Below are positions 22,926 to 31,627 of a stretch of DNA of 64,000 bases, piece by piece. Within the stretch, counting starts at the first letter, position 1, and each line of letters opens with the position of its first letter. This stretch comes from Streptosporangium sp. NBC_01755 (GTDB lineage: Bacteria > Actinomycetota > Actinomycetes > Streptosporangiales > Streptosporangiaceae). Where the stretch lies: assembly GCF_035917995.1 (NCBI RefSeq), contig NZ_CP109131.1, positions 6,696,001 to 6,760,000 on the forward strand. The letters are read 5' to 3'. Made by a program: the position numbers and the translations under genes. The notes under the pieces were generated by a model. That model worked only from the letters and a program-made list of their open reading frames with translations, made no database searches and was not told the origin of the DNA.

Positions 22926-24845
22926 ATGCCTTTCCCCGAGAACGACCCCGAGGTGAGCGACGCGTCGCGGGTCCTGCAGCGCGTCTTCGGCTACGACTCG
23001 TTCCGGGCGGGCCAGCAGGAGATCATCGACCACGTCGTGGCCGGCGGCGACGCCCTGGTGCTCATGCCGACGGGTGGCGGCAAGTCGCTGTGCTACCAGA
23101 TCCCCGCGCTCGTGCGTAAGGGCACGGGAGTGGTGATCTCGCCGCTCATCGCGCTCATGCAGGACCAGGTCGACGCCCTGACGGCGCTCGGTGTGCGGGC
23201 CGGGTTCCTCAACTCCACGCAGGACTTCGAGGAGCGTCGCCAGGTCGAGTCGGCCTTCCTCTCCGGCGAGCTGGACCTGCTCTACCTGGCGCCGGAGCGT
23301 CTGCGGGTCGACGCGACGCTGCGCCTGCTCGACAGCGGGACGATCTCGTTGTTCGCCATCGACGAGGCGCACTGCGTGGCCCAGTGGGGGCACGACTTCC
23401 GGCCCGACTACCTCGCCCTGTCCGCGCTGCACGAGCGCTGGCCGGACGTGCCGCGCATCGCGCTGACCGCCACGGCCACCGAGGCCACCCACGCCGAGAT
23501 CGCCTCCAGGCTCAGCCTGGAGCGGGCCCGCCACTTCGTGGCGAGCTTCGACCGCCCCAACATCCAGTACCGCATCGCTCCCAAGAACGAGCCCAAGCGG
23601 CAGCTGCTCGAACTGCTTCGCGCCGAGCACGCAGGGGAGGCGGGCATCGTCTACTGCCTGTCGCGCAACTCGGTCGAGAAGATCGCCGAGTTCCTGGTGG
23701 AGAACGGCATCCGCGCGCTGCCCTACCACGCGGGCCTCGACGCCCGCACCCGCGCCGCCAACCAGGCGCGCTTCCTGCGTGAGGACGGCCTCGTCATGGT
23801 CGCCACCATCGCGTTCGGCATGGGCATCGACAAGCCCGACGTGCGGTTCGTCGCCCATCTTGACCTGCCCAAGTCCATCGAGGGTTACTACCAGGAGACC
23901 GGCCGGGCGGGGCGCGACGGCCTGCCCTCCACCGCGTGGCTCGCCTACGGCCTCCAGGATGTCGTGCAGCAGCGCAAGATGATCGACACCTCGGAGGGCG
24001 ACGACGCCCACCGCCGCCGCCTGGCCACCCATCTGGACGCCATGCTCGCCCTGTGCGAGGCGGTCGAGTGCCGCCGCGCGCTGCTGCTCGCCTACTTCGG
24101 CCAGCAGGCCGCCGCCTGCGGCAACTGCGACACCTGCCTGTCGCCACCGGAGTCCTGGGACGGCACGGTCGCCGCGCAGAAGGTCCTGTCGACGGTGTTC
24201 CGGCTCATGCGCGAGCGCCGTCAGAAGTTCGGCGCGGGCCAGATCATCGACATCCTCCTCGGGAAGAAGACGGCCAAGGTCATCCAGCACGACCACGACG
24301 GCCTGACGGTGTTCGGCATCGGCACGGAGCTGGGCGAGGCCGAGTGGCGCGGTGTGGTACGCCAGTTGCTGGCCCAAGGGCTGCTGGCCGTCGAGGGCGA
24401 CTACGGCACGCTGGTGCTGACCGAGGCGAGCGCGGAGGTCCTGGGGCGCAGGCGTCAGGTCCCGCTGCGGCGCGAGCCTACGATGGCGGCTCGGGCCGCC
24501 AGGGCGGCGAAGAGCTCCACTTCGCGCCGGGCCGAGCCCGCCGAGCTGCCCGAGGAGGCGGTGCCGGTGTTCGAGCTGCTCCGCGCCTGGCGCGGAGCGG
24601 TCGCGAAGGAACAGGGCGTGCCCGCGTACGTGATCTTCCATGACGCGACCCTGCGCGAGATCGCGACCCGGTCCCCCTCGTCCCTGGCCGAGCTGGGCAC
24701 GGTGAGCGGGGTCGGGGAGAACAAGCTGGCCAAGTACGGCCTGCAGGTTCTCGACACCCTCGCCGCCTCCGGATCCGGTCCCGATCTCTCCGGATCCGGT
24801 CCCGATCCCGCGGGGAACGAGGAAGACCTCTTGGTGTTCCCCTGA
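22926..24845 (+). CDS. recQ: ATP-dependent DNA helicase RecQ
   Basis: A 639-residue superfamily 2 3'-5' helicase. Motif I is [13 protein letters not shown], motif [22 protein letters not shown], motif [10 protein letters not shown], motif VI near [12 protein letters not shown]. The RecQ zinc-binding region ([20 protein letters not shown]), a winged-helix (RQC) part and an HRDC-like C-terminal domain ([22 protein letters not shown]) follow. I start it at ATG 22926, where homologues begin and a TACAAT box lies just before; the same frame is open back to 22332 through a foreign remnant. It acts in recombination and fork repair. Confidence 0.93.
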   Translation: MPFPENDPEVSDASRVLQRVFGYDSFRAGQQEIIDHVVAGGDALVLMPTGGGKSLCYQIPALVRKGTGVVISPLIALMQDQVDALTALGVRAGFLNSTQDFEERRQVESAFLSGELDLLYLAPERLRVDATLRLLDSGTISLFAIDEAHCVAQWGHDFRPDYLALSALHERWPDVPRIALTATATEATHAEIASRLSLERARHFVASFDRPNIQYRIAPKNEPKRQLLELLRAEHAGEAGIVYCLSRNSVEKIAEFLVENGIRALPYHAGLDARTRAANQARFLREDGLVMVATIAFGMGIDKPDVRFVAHLDLPKSIEGYYQETGRAGRDGLPSTAWLAYGLQDVVQQRKMIDTSEGDDAHRRRLATHLDAMLALCEAVECRRALLLAYFGQQAAACGNCDTCLSPPESWDGTVAAQKVLSTVFRLMRERRQKFGAGQIIDILLGKKTAKVIQHDHDGLTVFGIGTELGEAEWRGVVRQLLAQGLLAVEGDYGTLVLTEASAEVLGRRRQVPLRREPTMAARAARAAKSSTSRRAEPAELPEEAVPVFELLRAWRGAVAKEQGVPAYVIFHDATLREIATRSPSSLAELGTVSGVGENKLAKYGLQVLDTLAASGSGPDLSGSGPDPAGNEEDLLVFP

Positions 24846-24979
24846 GGTAGAATCGGGCGAATCCGGGTCTGAGCGCCCGCCGGTGACACGCAGGTAGGAG
24901 CCTGGAGGCTGTCGTCCACCTCCGGGCTCTTCGCGTTGACGGACCCCCGCGGCTGCGGACTTCCGAAAGAGGACGATCG

Positions 24980-25642
24980 TTGGCTGACAGAAGAAACGAT
25001 CCCGTGGTGGTCGTCGGGCTCGGCCGCTTCGGCGGCTCCCTCGCGCTCGAACTCTCCCGGAGGGGAACCGAGGTGCTGGCCATCGACAGCCGCCCCAAGG
25101 TGGTGCAGAGCCTGGCGGGAAAGCTCCCCCATGTCGTCGTCGCCGACTCCACGGACATCGAGGCGCTGCGGCAGATCGGGGTGCCCGACTTCTACCGGGC
25201 GGTGGTCGCCATCGGCACCGACCTGGAGTCCAGCATCCTCACCACGTCCCTGCTCGTCGAGCTGGAGATCGAGGACATCTGGGCCAAGGCGATCAGCCGC
25301 GAGCACGGCCGCATTCTGGAGCGGGTCGGCGCCCACCACGTGATCCTCCCCGAGCACGACATGGGGGAGCGGCTGGCCCACCTGCTCAACGGGCGGATGC
25401 TCGACTACATGGAGGTGGACGGTGACTACGCGGTGGTCAAGACCCGGCCGCCCCGCGAGTACGTCGGCGTGCCCCTGGGCGAGTCCAACCTGCGGCGCAA
25501 GTACGGCGTGACGGTGGTCTGCGTCAAGGGCCAGTACGACGAGTTCACCTATGCCGACTCCGGGACCGTGCTGAGCTACGGGGACGTGATCGTCATCGCG
25601 GGCAAGATCGAGCAGGTGGAGCGGTTCACCGAACTCCCGTGA
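24980..25642 (+). CDS. TrkA/KtrA-type potassium uptake regulatory protein
   Basis: A 220-residue cytoplasmic protein with an N-terminal RCK/TrkA-N Rossmann domain (PVVVVGLGRFGGSLALEL, the acidic end of strand 2 in AIDSRPK, VVVADSTDIEAL) and a C-terminal TrkA-C domain (VGVPLGESNLRRKYGV). It gates a K+ channel/transporter of the KtrB/TrkH type in response to nucleotide. It starts at TTG with AAGAGGA 6 nt upstream. The usual membrane partner is not adjacent on either side, which is unusual; the partner may have been lost or lie elsewhere. Confidence 0.88.
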   Translation: MADRRNDPVVVVGLGRFGGSLALELSRRGTEVLAIDSRPKVVQSLAGKLPHVVVADSTDIEALRQIGVPDFYRAVVAIGTDLESSILTTSLLVELEIEDIWAKAISREHGRILERVGAHHVILPEHDMGERLAHLLNGRMLDYMEVDGDYAVVKTRPPREYVGVPLGESNLRRKYGVTVVCVKGQYDEFTYADSGTVLSYGDVIVIAGKIEQVERFTELP

Positions 25643-25715
25643 CCGGATGCCTGTGTGCGATCACCGTCGTCGATCTGCACTGGGCGGAGCTTACGAGAGA
25701 TGGAGTTCGGTAGCG

Positions 25716-25866
25716 ATGCGATTCGGACTGTTGCTCAACGAACCGAAGGAACCGGACGTGCTCGGCAAGCTGCGGGAGCGCATCGCCCGCGCGGCCGATG
25801 ACGGTTTCTCCTCCGTTTGGATGTCCAACATCTTCGGCCTCGACGCGCTGACCGCGCCCGCCCCGC
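25716..25866 (+). pseudogene. LLM-class oxidoreductase N-terminal remnant
   Basis: ATG at 25716 opens MRFGLLLNEPKEPDVLGKLR, then ARAADDGFSSVWMSNIFGLDA, the first 50 residues of a luciferase-like oxidoreductase. The frame then runs into the antisense of the PAP2 gene end with no further similarity, so the rest was deleted up to the PAP2 stop. A second, independent LLM remnant beside those at 7.8-9.4 kb. Confidence 0.75.
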
Positions 25867-26481
25867 TCAGACGCCGAAGGCGCTCAGTGCCGCCCAGGCC
25901 GTTCCGGCGCCGGTCACGGCTCCGGCGGCGACCTGGGCGGGCGTGTGGTGGGTGAGCCGGACCCGCGCCCAGCACACCGTCGCCACCACCAGCGCGCCCG
26001 TGACCAGGGTGGGCGCCGCGGGTAGCACATGGGCCAGCACCACCACGGTGCCCGCGGACACGGCCGCGTGGAAGGAGATCTTCCACCTGAGGGTGATCGG
26101 GACCGTCACCGTGAGCGCGGCCAGCATCGCGGTCACCGTGGCCACCAGCAGGCGGGGCGCACCCAGGGAGATCAGCAGCACCAGCGCGACGACCACCGCC
26201 GCGACCGCCACCAGCAGCGGCCTCGTCCGGCTCGCCCGGTCGACCAGATGGTGGGAGTCCAGCCGTCCTGAGCGGACTCCGGTCAGGATCACCAGGGCGG
26301 GAATGCCGCCGCACAGGGCCGAGGCCACCAGGCCCCATGCCCCTCCCCGCCATCCGTCGGCCATCAGCCCGACGACCGGGGGCAGCCCGATGACCAGCAC
26401 CTGCGGTGCGAACAGCCCCGTCACCCACCGGGCCGCCGCCGTCGCGCCGCTCCCGTCGCCCGCCATCTCCTGACCGGTCAT
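25867..26481 (-). CDS. PAP2 superfamily membrane phosphatase
   Basis: A 204-residue integral membrane protein with five to six hydrophobic helices. The phosphatase motifs are relaxed: KISFHAAVSAGT in place of PSGH and CWARVRLTHHTPAQVAAGA in place of SRxxxxxHxxxD. This variant is common in actinobacteria and may dephosphorylate a prenyl or lipid phosphate. GGAAGG lies 6 nt before the ATG. It is downstream of dapD but separated by a strong hairpin. Its stop abuts the LLM remnant on the other strand. Confidence 0.75.
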   Translation of the reverse strand: MTGQEMAGDGSGATAAARWVTGLFAPQVLVIGLPPVVGLMADGWRGGAWGLVASALCGGIPALVILTGVRSGRLDSHHLVDRASRTRPLLVAVAAVVVALVLLISLGAPRLLVATVTAMLAALTVTVPITLRWKISFHAAVSAGTVVVLAHVLPAAPTLVTGALVVATVCWARVRLTHHTPAQVAAGAVTGAGTAWAALSAFGV

Positions 26482-26618
26482 TTGAATCCTTCCAGCGCGG
26501 AGACCTCGGTCCCGAGATCCGGGCAGGAGACCGGAGGCGACCGCTCCGGTGTGAGGTCCGTGGGGCCACCCTGCCAGCTGGGAGACCCGGAGACGAACAT
26601 CCGCGGGGCCAAGGCCTT

Positions 26619-26650
26619 CGGCACGCCTCCGCGGGTGCGGAGGCGTGCCG
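26619..26650 (-). terminator. Terminator of dapD
   Basis: CGGCACGCCTCCGC at 26619-26632 pairs with GCGGAGGCGTGCCG at 26637-26650 (14 bp perfect, 4-nt loop), ending 4 bp before the dapD stop codon in plus coordinates. Confidence 0.85.
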
Positions 26651-26654
26651 GTGA

Positions 26655-27632
26655 TCAGTCGTTGGCGTGCAGGATGCTGTTGAGCTCCACGCCCGTCCCC
26701 CGGCGGGGCACGGCCTCCACCGCGCCCGAGGTGGAGTTGCGGCGGAACAGCAGGCCGGAGGCGCCGGAGAGCTCGGCAGCCTTGACCACCCGGCCCTCGG
26801 GCAGGACCACCTTGGTCCCGGCGGTGACGTAGAGGCCCGCCTCCACGACGCAGTCGTCACCGAGGGAGATGCCGATGCCGCTGTTGGCGCCCAGCAGGCA
26901 GCGCCGCCCGATGGAGATGACCTGCTTGCCGCCGCCGGACAGGGTGCCCATGATCGAGGCGCCGCCGCCGACGTCCGAGCCGTCGCCCACCACGACACCC
27001 GCCGAGATGCGGCCCTCGACCATGGAGCCGCCGAGCGTCCCGGCGTTGAAGTTGACGAAACCCTCGTGCATCACGGTCGTGCCGCTTGCCAGGTGCGCGC
27101 CCAGACGGACCCGGTCGGCCTCGGCGATCCGGACGCCGGTGGGCACCACGTAGTCGACCATCCTGGGGAACTTGTCCACGCCGTAGACGGTCACCTGGCC
27201 CCGGGCGCGCAGGCGGAGCCGTACCTGCTCGAAGCCCTCGACGGCGCACGGGCCGTGGTTGGTCCACACCACGTTGGAGAGCAGGCCGAACAGCCCGTCC
27301 AGGTTCAGGCCGTGCGGCTGGACGAGGCGCGCCGACAGCAGGTGCAGGCGCAGGTAGGCGTCGTGGGCGTCGGCCGGGGCCTCCGACAGCTTGGTGATCT
27401 GAGTCCGCACCGCGACCACCTCCACGCCGCGGTCCTCGTCGGGGCCGAGCAGCGCGGCGACCCCGGAGCCAAGCTCCTGGGCGGCCTCCTGCGTGCTCAG
27501 CCGGCTGGTGCCCGGCGAGGAGGGCTCGCCCAGCTGCGGGGACGGAAACCACGTGTCGAGCACGGTTCCGCCGGAAGTTATGGTCGCGATACCGGTCGCG
27601 TACGCGCCGGAGATCTGAGCTGCTGCGTTCAC
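26655..27632 (-). CDS. dapD: 2,3,4,5-tetrahydropyridine-2,6-dicarboxylate N-succinyltransferase
   Basis: A 325-residue trimeric left-handed beta-helix enzyme of the lysine/diaminopimelate pathway, actinobacterial (long) type. Hexapeptide-like repeats are visible in [40 protein letters not shown] and [20 protein letters not shown]. The N-terminal part [19 protein letters not shown] matches the mycobacterial DapD form. It starts at GTG 27632; TAGGCT 8 bp upstream suggests a nearly leaderless mRNA. Longer open frames upstream are not coding. It supplies meso-diaminopimelate for the cell wall. Confidence 0.93.
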   Translation of the reverse strand: MNAAAQISGAYATGIATITSGGTVLDTWFPSPQLGEPSSPGTSRLSTQEAAQELGSGVAALLGPDEDRGVEVVAVRTQITKLSEAPADAHDAYLRLHLLSARLVQPHGLNLDGLFGLLSNVVWTNHGPCAVEGFEQVRLRLRARGQVTVYGVDKFPRMVDYVVPTGVRIAEADRVRLGAHLASGTTVMHEGFVNFNAGTLGGSMVEGRISAGVVVGDGSDVGGGASIMGTLSGGGKQVISIGRRCLLGANSGIGISLGDDCVVEAGLYVTAGTKVVLPEGRVVKAAELSGASGLLFRRNSTSGAVEAVPRRGTGVELNSILHAND

Positions 27633-27712
27633 GCCAACCAAGCCTAGCCAAAGCGGTCGCAACGGCAGCATGCCGAGGGAGCGTCGGGCGTGTGCCCGCG
27701 GTGTCGTCCGGT

Positions 27713-27718
27713 TAGCGT
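27713..27718 (+). promoter_or_regulatory. -10 box of the GH25 gene, likely leaderless
   Basis: TAGCGT with 7 bp to the ATG at 27726, matching TANNNT at leaderless spacing. It lies in the 93-bp divergent region with dapD. Confidence 0.5.
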
Positions 27719-27725
27719 GGCCGCC

Positions 27726-28331
27726 ATGCTGCAGGGGATCGATGTGTCGAACTGGCAGGGCGCCGTCAACTGGGGCGCGCAGGCGAAGAGCGGGGTCTCC
27801 TTCGCCTTCGCCAAGGCGAGTGAGGGGAGCACCTTCACCGACAAGTGGTTCGGCACCAACTGGAACGGCATGCGCGAGAGCTGGATCGTCTGCGGCGCCT
27901 ACCATTTCGCCCGCCCCGCAGGCGACCCCGAGGTGCAGGCGGTGCACTTCTTGAAGATCGTGCAGCGGGCCGGAGGGCTGCGCAGGGGCGATCTGCTCGC
28001 CCTCGACCTGGAGACCAACGACCACCTGCCCGCCGCCAGGGTGGCGCGGTTCGCCCGCAGCTGGTGCCAGGCGGTCATCGCGCTGGCCGGGGTGAAGCCG
28101 GTGATCTACACGTTCCAGGCGTTCGCGCAGAACGGCAACTGCGCCGGGCTGGATGCCTACCCGCTGTGGATCGCCGCGCCCGACCAGCCCCGGGGCAGGC
28201 CGCAGGTGCCCAGGCCGTGGCAGAGGTGGACCATCCACCAGCACTCGCAGAAGCCGCTGGATCGCAACGTCTTCCGCGGCACCAGGGCCGAGCTGACCTC
28301 GCTGGGCTACCGCCGGAGCCGCGACGCCTGA
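27726..28331 (+). CDS. Glycoside hydrolase family 25 (lysozyme-like) protein
   Basis: A 201-residue protein of the Chalaropsis-type muramidase family. The N-terminal Asp motif [41 protein letters not shown], the DxE pair in [10 protein letters not shown] and [11 protein letters not shown] align with GH25. It should cleave peptidoglycan, but no signal peptide is seen, so export is unclear. Thirty-odd C-terminal residues ([19 protein letters not shown]) finish the barrel. It lies 68 bp before thrS. Confidence 0.88.
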   Translation: MLQGIDVSNWQGAVNWGAQAKSGVSFAFAKASEGSTFTDKWFGTNWNGMRESWIVCGAYHFARPAGDPEVQAVHFLKIVQRAGGLRRGDLLALDLETNDHLPAARVARFARSWCQAVIALAGVKPVIYTFQAFAQNGNCAGLDAYPLWIAAPDQPRGRPQVPRPWQRWTIHQHSQKPLDRNVFRGTRAELTSLGYRRSRDA

Positions 28332-28399
28332 GAAATCGCGTCGCCGACACCGGTAGCATCGATTTCGGACCATCCATCGACGTCTCCCAGGGAGCAACC

Positions 28400-30367
28400 G
28401 TGTCGGCCGTGCCAGAAATTCGTATCACCCTCGCCGGAGCCGCGCGTGTGGTGGCGAAAGGCACGACGTACGGGGAGGTGCTGGAGGCGGACGGCCGCTC
28501 CGTGGTCGCCGCCCGCGCGGGCGGCGAACTGAAGGACCTCGCGGCCCCGGTGGCCGAGGGCGACGTGATCGAGCCGGTCCCGGCGGCCGGCCCCGACGGG
28601 CGTGCCATCGTCCGCCACTCCACCGCGCACGTCATGGCCCAGGCCGTCCAGGAGATCTTCCCCGAGGCCAGGCTGGGCATCGGCCCGCCGGTCGAGAACG
28701 GTTTCTACTATGACTTCGACGTCAAGAACCCGTTCACCCCCGACGACCTCAAGCGCATCGAGAAGCGGATGCGCGAGATCGTCAAGCAGGGGCAGCTCTT
28801 CTCCCGCAGGCCAGTCTCCGACGACCAGGCGGCCGAGGAACTCGCCGCCGAGCCGTACAAGCTGGAGCTGATCGGTCTCAAGGGCGGGGCCGCCGACGAG
28901 GAGAGCGTCGAGGTGGGCGGTGCGGAGCTGACCATCTACGACAACCTCGACCCCAAGACCGGCGAGCTGTGCTGGAAGGACCTGTGCCGCGGTCCCCACG
29001 TGCCGACCACCCGGTCCATCCCGGCGTTCAAGCTGATGCGCACCGGCGGCGCCTACTGGCGGGGCAGCGAGAAGAACCCGCAGCTCCAGCGGATCTACGG
29101 CACCGCCTGGGAGTCGCGCGAGAAGCAGGACGAATACCTCGACCGCCTGGCGGAGGCCGAGAAGCGCGACCACCGCAAGCTGGGCGCCGAGCTCGACCTG
29201 TTCTCCTTCCCCGACGAGCTGGGCTCCGGCCTGCCGGTCTTCCATCCCAAGGGCGGCGTGATCCGCCGCGTCATGGAGGACTACTCGCGCAAGCGGCACG
29301 AGGAGGCGGGCTACTCCTTCGTCAACACCCCGCACATCACCAAGAGCAAGCTCTACGAGATCTCCGGCCACCTCGACTGGTACAAGGACGGGATGTTCCC
29401 GGCCATGGAGCTGGAGGGGGCGGAGTACTACCTCAAGCCGATGAACTGCCCGATGCACAACCTGATCTTCAGGTCCCGCGGGCGTTCCTACCGGGAGCTG
29501 CCGCTGCGGCTGTTCGAGTTCGGCACGGTCTACCGCTACGAGAAGTCCGGCGTCATCCACGGTCTGACCCGGGTGCGCGGCATGACGCAGGACGACGCGC
29601 ACATCTACTGCACTCACGAGCAGATGCGCGACGAGCTCAAGTCGCTGCTGCGCTTCGTGCTCGACCTGCTCCGCGACTACGGGCTCGACGACTTCTACCT
29701 GGAGCTGTCGACCAAGGACCCGGAGAAGTTCGTCGGCTCCGACGAGGTGTGGGAGGAGGCGACCGAGACGCTGCGCGAGGTCGCCGAGTCCGAGAAGCTG
29801 GAGCTCGTCCTCGACCCCGGCGGCGCCGCCTTCTACGGTCCGAAGATCTCCGTGCAGACCCGCGACGCCATCGGCCGCACCTGGCAGATGTCGACCATCC
29901 AGCTGGACTTCAACCTGCCCGAGCTCTTCGAGCTCGAGTACCAGGCCGCCGACGGCACCCGCCAGCGTCCCGTCAAGATCCACCGGGCGCTGTTCGGCTC
30001 GATCGAGCGCTTCTTCGGCGTCCTGGTCGAGCACTACGCGGGCGCGTTCCCCCCCTGGCTCGCCCCGGTTCAGGTGGTCGGCATCCCGATCTCCGAGGCA
30101 CACGTGCCCTATCTTCAGGACGTCGCCAAGAAGGCACGCGAGCGGGGTATCAGGATCGAGGTCGACGCCTCCGACGACCGGATGCAGAAGAAGATCCGCA
30201 ACGCGCAGAAGTCCAAGGTGCCCTTCATGCTGCTGGCGGGCGACGACGACATCGCCAACGGTGCCGTCTCCTTCCGCTTCCGCAACGGTGAGCAGAAGAA
30301 CGGGGTCCCGGTCGACGAGGCGATCGCCGAGATCGTCGACGTGATCGAGCGCCGCCTCCAGGTCTGA
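28400..30367 (+). CDS. thrS: Threonyl-tRNA synthetase
   Basis: A 655-residue class II synthetase with the full domain order: TGS ([18 protein letters not shown]), editing domain with [18 protein letters not shown] and the Cys of [10 protein letters not shown], catalytic core with motif 2 FRYE-type [20 protein letters not shown] and zinc ligands ([11 protein letters not shown]-type [12 protein letters not shown]), and the anticodon domain. GTG start with GGGAG upstream; the frame is open far upstream through the GH25 gene in another frame. TAGCAT at 28354-28359 is a likely -10 box. Confidence 0.96.
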   Translation: MSAVPEIRITLAGAARVVAKGTTYGEVLEADGRSVVAARAGGELKDLAAPVAEGDVIEPVPAAGPDGRAIVRHSTAHVMAQAVQEIFPEARLGIGPPVENGFYYDFDVKNPFTPDDLKRIEKRMREIVKQGQLFSRRPVSDDQAAEELAAEPYKLELIGLKGGAADEESVEVGGAELTIYDNLDPKTGELCWKDLCRGPHVPTTRSIPAFKLMRTGGAYWRGSEKNPQLQRIYGTAWESREKQDEYLDRLAEAEKRDHRKLGAELDLFSFPDELGSGLPVFHPKGGVIRRVMEDYSRKRHEEAGYSFVNTPHITKSKLYEISGHLDWYKDGMFPAMELEGAEYYLKPMNCPMHNLIFRSRGRSYRELPLRLFEFGTVYRYEKSGVIHGLTRVRGMTQDDAHIYCTHEQMRDELKSLLRFVLDLLRDYGLDDFYLELSTKDPEKFVGSDEVWEEATETLREVAESEKLELVLDPGGAAFYGPKISVQTRDAIGRTWQMSTIQLDFNLPELFELEYQAADGTRQRPVKIHRALFGSIERFFGVLVEHYAGAFPPWLAPVQVVGIPISEAHVPYLQDVAKKARERGIRIEVDASDDRMQKKIRNAQKSKVPFMLLAGDDDIANGAVSFRFRNGEQKNGVPVDEAIAEIVDVIERRLQV

Positions 30368-30405
30368 ATCCCCTCCAGGGCGTCCAGGTCTGAATCCCAT
30401 CCAGA
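30361..30405. repeat. 27-bp tandem duplication of the thrS end
   Basis: GGTCTGAATCCCCTCCAG at 30361-30378, which contains the thrS stop, is repeated with one change at 30388-30405. Confidence 0.8.
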
Positions 30406-30411
30406 GTGTCC

Positions 30412-30441
30412 GGGGCCGGCTCCTCGCGGGGAGCCGGCCCC
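30412..30441 (+). terminator. Terminator of thrS
   Basis: GGGGCCGGCTCC at 30412-30423 pairs with GGAGCCGGCCCC at 30430-30441, 12 bp perfect, 6-nt loop, followed by CTCCTTT. Confidence 0.85.
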
Positions 30442-30523
30442 GCTCCTTTACGGGGTCCGGCCCTGTGGGGGAGCGCGGCGGGTGGCCTGAGTCGCCTCGC
30501 CGCGTCCGGAGGTCTTCGTGTTC

Positions 30524-30918
30524 CTACTCGTGTCTCGCGGGCTCGGCGGGTGCCTCAGGCCGGGTCTCGCCCGGCATGCGGACGTCCTCCACGTCGACGT
30601 TGACCTCGACGACCCGCATGCCGAGCATCCGGCTGATGGTCCGGGCCACGTTGGTCTTCACCTCGTTGGCCACGTCCATCACCACGTGCCCGTACTCCGC
30701 CACGATCGACACGTCCACCGCGGCCGTACGGTCCTGCACGTGGGCGCTGACGCCCCGGGGGCCGCGCCTGGCACCGGTGCCGGCCCGTTCACGCACCGGC
30801 TCCACCGCGCGGGGCGCGTCGCCTCCCAGTTCGGCGACGCCCGTGACCTCAAGGGTGGCTCGGTCGGCTCCTCGACGGAGACGTCGATCATGGGTACTCC
30901 TCGGCTGTCGGTGGTCAT
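30524..30918 (-). pseudogene. Asp23/Gls24-family envelope protein, broken by deletion and frameshift
   Basis: The start MTTDSRGVPMIDVSVEEPTE (ATG 30918) is in one frame; the conserved body, from EVTGVAELGGDAP through GVSAHVQDRTAAVDVSIVAE and NVARTISRMLGMRVVEVNVD to PARHE, is in another. The switch is near 30850, where about 30 residues of the family N-terminal core are absent. The C-terminal 110 residues are intact. Asp23 proteins bind the envelope and are linked to stress. A single deletion would explain both the missing part and the frame change. Confidence 0.65.
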
Positions 30919-31062
30919 GCTGGGGGGATTCTGCCGGAAATTTGCGGCATTCGTCCGTTAATACGGTGAGACAGGGGTCGGAATCCCGTCCAGCCGCCGG
31001 ATCCCGGCCGGTTCCGGTGCCCCGGCGGGGGAGGTGCCAGACCGAAGGGATCGGCTTGGCAA

Positions 31063-31068
31063 TATGCT
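31063..31068 (+). promoter_or_regulatory. -10 box of the HIT gene, likely leaderless
   Basis: TATGCT with 7 bp to the ATG at 31076. Confidence 0.45.
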
Positions 31069-31075
31069 GGCGACC

Positions 31076-31627
31076 ATGAGCAACGAGCCGGAGGCGCAGT
31101 ACGGAGCGGGAACACCGGACGCGTTCCAGAGACTCTGGACTCCTCACCGGATGGCCTACATCAAGGGGGCCAGCAAACCGACGGGTTCGGGGCCCGAGGA
31201 CGGCTGCCCGTTCTGCGAGATCCCCCGGATGAGCGACGAGGACGGCCTGATCGTCGCCCGAGGTGACGCGGTCTTCGCGCTGCTCAACCTTTACCCGTAC
31301 ACCTCCGGCCACCTAATGGTCTGCCCCTACCGTCACGTGCCGGACTACGCGGACCTGGACGAGGCCGAGACCACCGAGCTCGCCGACTTCACCAAACGGG
31401 CACTGGTCGCCCTGCGCAAGGCCGGCGGCGCGCAGGGTTTCAACGTGGGCATGAACCTGGGCGGTGTGGCGGGCGCCGGAATCGCCGCCCACCTTCACCA
31501 GCACGTGGTGCCCCGCTGGGGCGGCGACACCAACTTCATGCCCGTCGTCGGCCAGACCAGGGTGCTTCCTCAGTTGCTGCGTGACACCAGGGAACTGCTC
31601 GCCGGCTCCTGGCCCGCCTCGTCGTAG
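31076..31627 (+). CDS. HIT-family diadenosine tetraphosphate phosphorylase-like protein
   Basis: A 183-residue member of the histidine triad family with the catalytic HLHQHVVPRW near residue 139 and the leading CPFCEI zinc/Cys motif. LWTPHRMAYIKG and NLYPYTSGHLMVCPYRHV are conserved in the Rv2613c group, which phosphorolyses Ap4A. It follows thrS as in M. tuberculosis and precedes pgsA there directly. ATG 31076 fits the family start. Its 3' end overlaps the convergent membrane protein gene by 58 bp. Confidence 0.9.
   Translation: MSNEPEAQYGAGTPDAFQRLWTPHRMAYIKGASKPTGSGPEDGCPFCEIPRMSDEDGLIVARGDAVFALLNLYPYTSGHLMVCPYRHVPDYADLDEAETTELADFTKRALVALRKAGGAQGFNVGMNLGGVAGAGIAAHLHQHVVPRWGGDTNFMPVVGQTRVLPQLLRDTRELLAGSWPASS

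Noticed and set aside
22332..24845. One real 837-residue exported RecQ fusion
   Set aside because: A complete RecQ start with a TACAAT box lies inside and the upstream domains end abruptly; the frame match is probably chance.
27845..28399. Extension of the thrS frame to 840 codons
   Set aside because: It overlaps the GH25 gene out of frame; thrS homologues start at the TGS domain at 28400.
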